In this document: positions 63,640 to 64,000 of the stretch, in pieces
Layout: each line of letters opens with the position of its first letter
Numbering within the stretch: the first letter of the stretch is position 1
From: Hippophae tibetana
Taxonomy: Eukaryota; Streptophyta; Magnoliopsida; Rosales; Elaeagnaceae
DNA length: 64,000 bases
Direction: 5' to 3'
NCBI GenBank assembly: GCA_037013495.1
Contig: CM072801.1
Span: 100,056,816 to 100,120,815, forward strand
Position numbers and translations under genes: made by a program
Notes under the pieces: generated by a model
Database searches by the model: none
Told to the model about the DNA's origin: nothing
Seen by the model: the letters and a program-made list of their open reading frames with translations, nothing else

Positions 63640-64000
63640 ATGAATAAGGAAGGAAGAGAACCACAAGAGGTCGACTTAAAATTCCTTTTCAACACTTTTA
63701 AAGACCAATTTAAGATGCTAAATGCAAGGTTGGATGATTTGTGATCCTCTTCCTATTTTAAATTTCATATAAGAAGATATAAAACATGAGATCTCAAGTT
63801 AGAATATGTGAATTTCACAATTGAAGAGAGCAAGTTGTAAACGGGACAAAAAGATCATGGTTGTACAGACAAGTAGAGAAATCAAAAATTACCAATTCAT
63901 GTCATGAAAAGATACCACTAGTGAAAGATTGTTCTAATGTTGAAATGGAAGAACCTATACATAGAGATCCAATTGTCATAAAGAGAGTCCTGAAATACCA
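63640..64000 (+). repeat. Partial monomer at right edge
   Basis: These are the first 361 bp of a long monomer. It matches the monomer at 52829 (and those at 50379 and 58618) through TTTTAAAGACC, TTTCATATAAG, GAATATGTGAATTTC and CACAATTGAAG. The array runs on beyond the window. Confidence 0.93.

Larger units (their letters stand above)
1..64000 (+). repeat. Satellite DNA array, 380/438-bp monomers, retroelement-derived
   Basis: Every part of the window is a copy of one monomer in the same orientation. Taking the ATGAGTAAGG-like motif as phase, 157 starts can be placed by eye, spaced 378-381 bp (short) or 436-440 bp (long), with a single 366-bp exception. The order of landmarks is constant: T-tract plus TACAG, start motif, GAGGTCGACTT, AATGACCAATTTAAGATG, GGATCCTCTTCC or variants, AAGATATAAAACATG, GAGAGCAAGTTGTAAACGGG, ACCACTAGTG, CCTAATGATGAACAAGATGA and AACACGTGA. 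Nothing else interrupts the array, so there are no conventional genes, tRNAs, rRNAs or inserted transposons. Tandem arrays of this size with higher-order structure are typical of plant heterochromatic or centromeric satellites. The species cannot be told from the sequence. Confidence 0.97.
58238..64000 (+). repeat. Block E2: mosaic tail of the window
   Basis: Monomer starts: 58238, 58618(L), 59058, 59438(L), 59874(L), 60311(L), 60751, 61131(L), 61568(L), 62005(L), 62442(L), 62882, 63262, 63640 (cut by the window end). The order of types is irregular up to 62005, then follows the 48.4-50.0 kb order. Several monomers carry isolated changes not seen elsewhere, such as GAACGATAATAGGTC at 61588 and GAGGTCGACTAAAAATTCC at 59902. 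Confidence 0.87.

Noticed and set aside
1-64000. CRISPR array
   Set aside because: The repeat unit is 380-438 bp with no short repeat/spacer alternation. All parts of the unit repeat and no cas-like genes are present.
1-64000. Collapse or artificial expansion of the array by the assembler
   Set aside because: Large near-identical blocks (1898, 3334 and 11,309 bp offsets) carry private differences, so they are not simple copies of one contig. True copy number still depends on long reads.

Overview
The whole window is one uninterrupted satellite-DNA array. I count 156 complete head-to-tail monomers and a partial one at each end, all in the same orientation, with no unique DNA, no foreign insertion and no RNA gene between them. 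The DNA is AT-rich, and no monomer encodes an intact protein. This fits a plant nuclear genome (heterochromatin or a centromere-like region). I cannot name the species or chromosome from the sequence.

Monomers come in two main lengths. Short (S, usually 378-381 bp) and long (L, usually 436-440 bp) differ by a segment of about 59 bp near the 3' end. I use as phase the first base of a conserved ATGAGTAAGG-like motif. Read as protein, the monomer looks like two pieces of a plant Ty3/gypsy gag-pol gene joined together. The first is a 66-codon gag N-terminal piece (heptad coiled coil, basic stretch, acidic stretch). The second, in another frame, resembles the segment after the gag zinc knuckle leading towards the protease (ASCKRDKKIM, NGEI, EIPLVKD, SNVEMEEP, LVIKRVL). 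The gag core between them is absent. This homology is inferred from recalled family patterns and was not searched.

Layout: (A) 1-12725, mostly S monomers in recent multi-monomer duplications (3914/3534-bp and 1898-bp units). (B) 12726-27458, a more varied part with an 817-bp L+S dimer array (14620-19143) and dispersed duplicates about 4.73 kb apart. (Junction) 27459-27824, a unique 366-bp monomer with an exact 71-bp deletion between 7-bp direct repeats; here the array changes type. (C) 27825-33341, L-rich, with a different L variant. (D) 33342-50815, L-L-S trimers of 1257 bp nested in a 3333/3334-bp eight-monomer unit, partly duplicated 11,309 bp away. (E) 50816-64000, more 1257-bp trimers and mosaics, ending in a segment that repeats 48.4-50.0 kb at a distance of 13,641 bp.

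L monomers are 17 of 69 before the junction and 54 of 86 after it. Open gag-like frames are common on the left and rare on the right. Several monomers are clear chimeras of two neighbour types, direct traces of unequal exchange. There is no gene network here. The interest lies in the retroelement origin, the nested higher-order structure, and two motifs carried by most monomers: a palindromic CACGTG and a splice-acceptor/donor-like pair around the monomer start.
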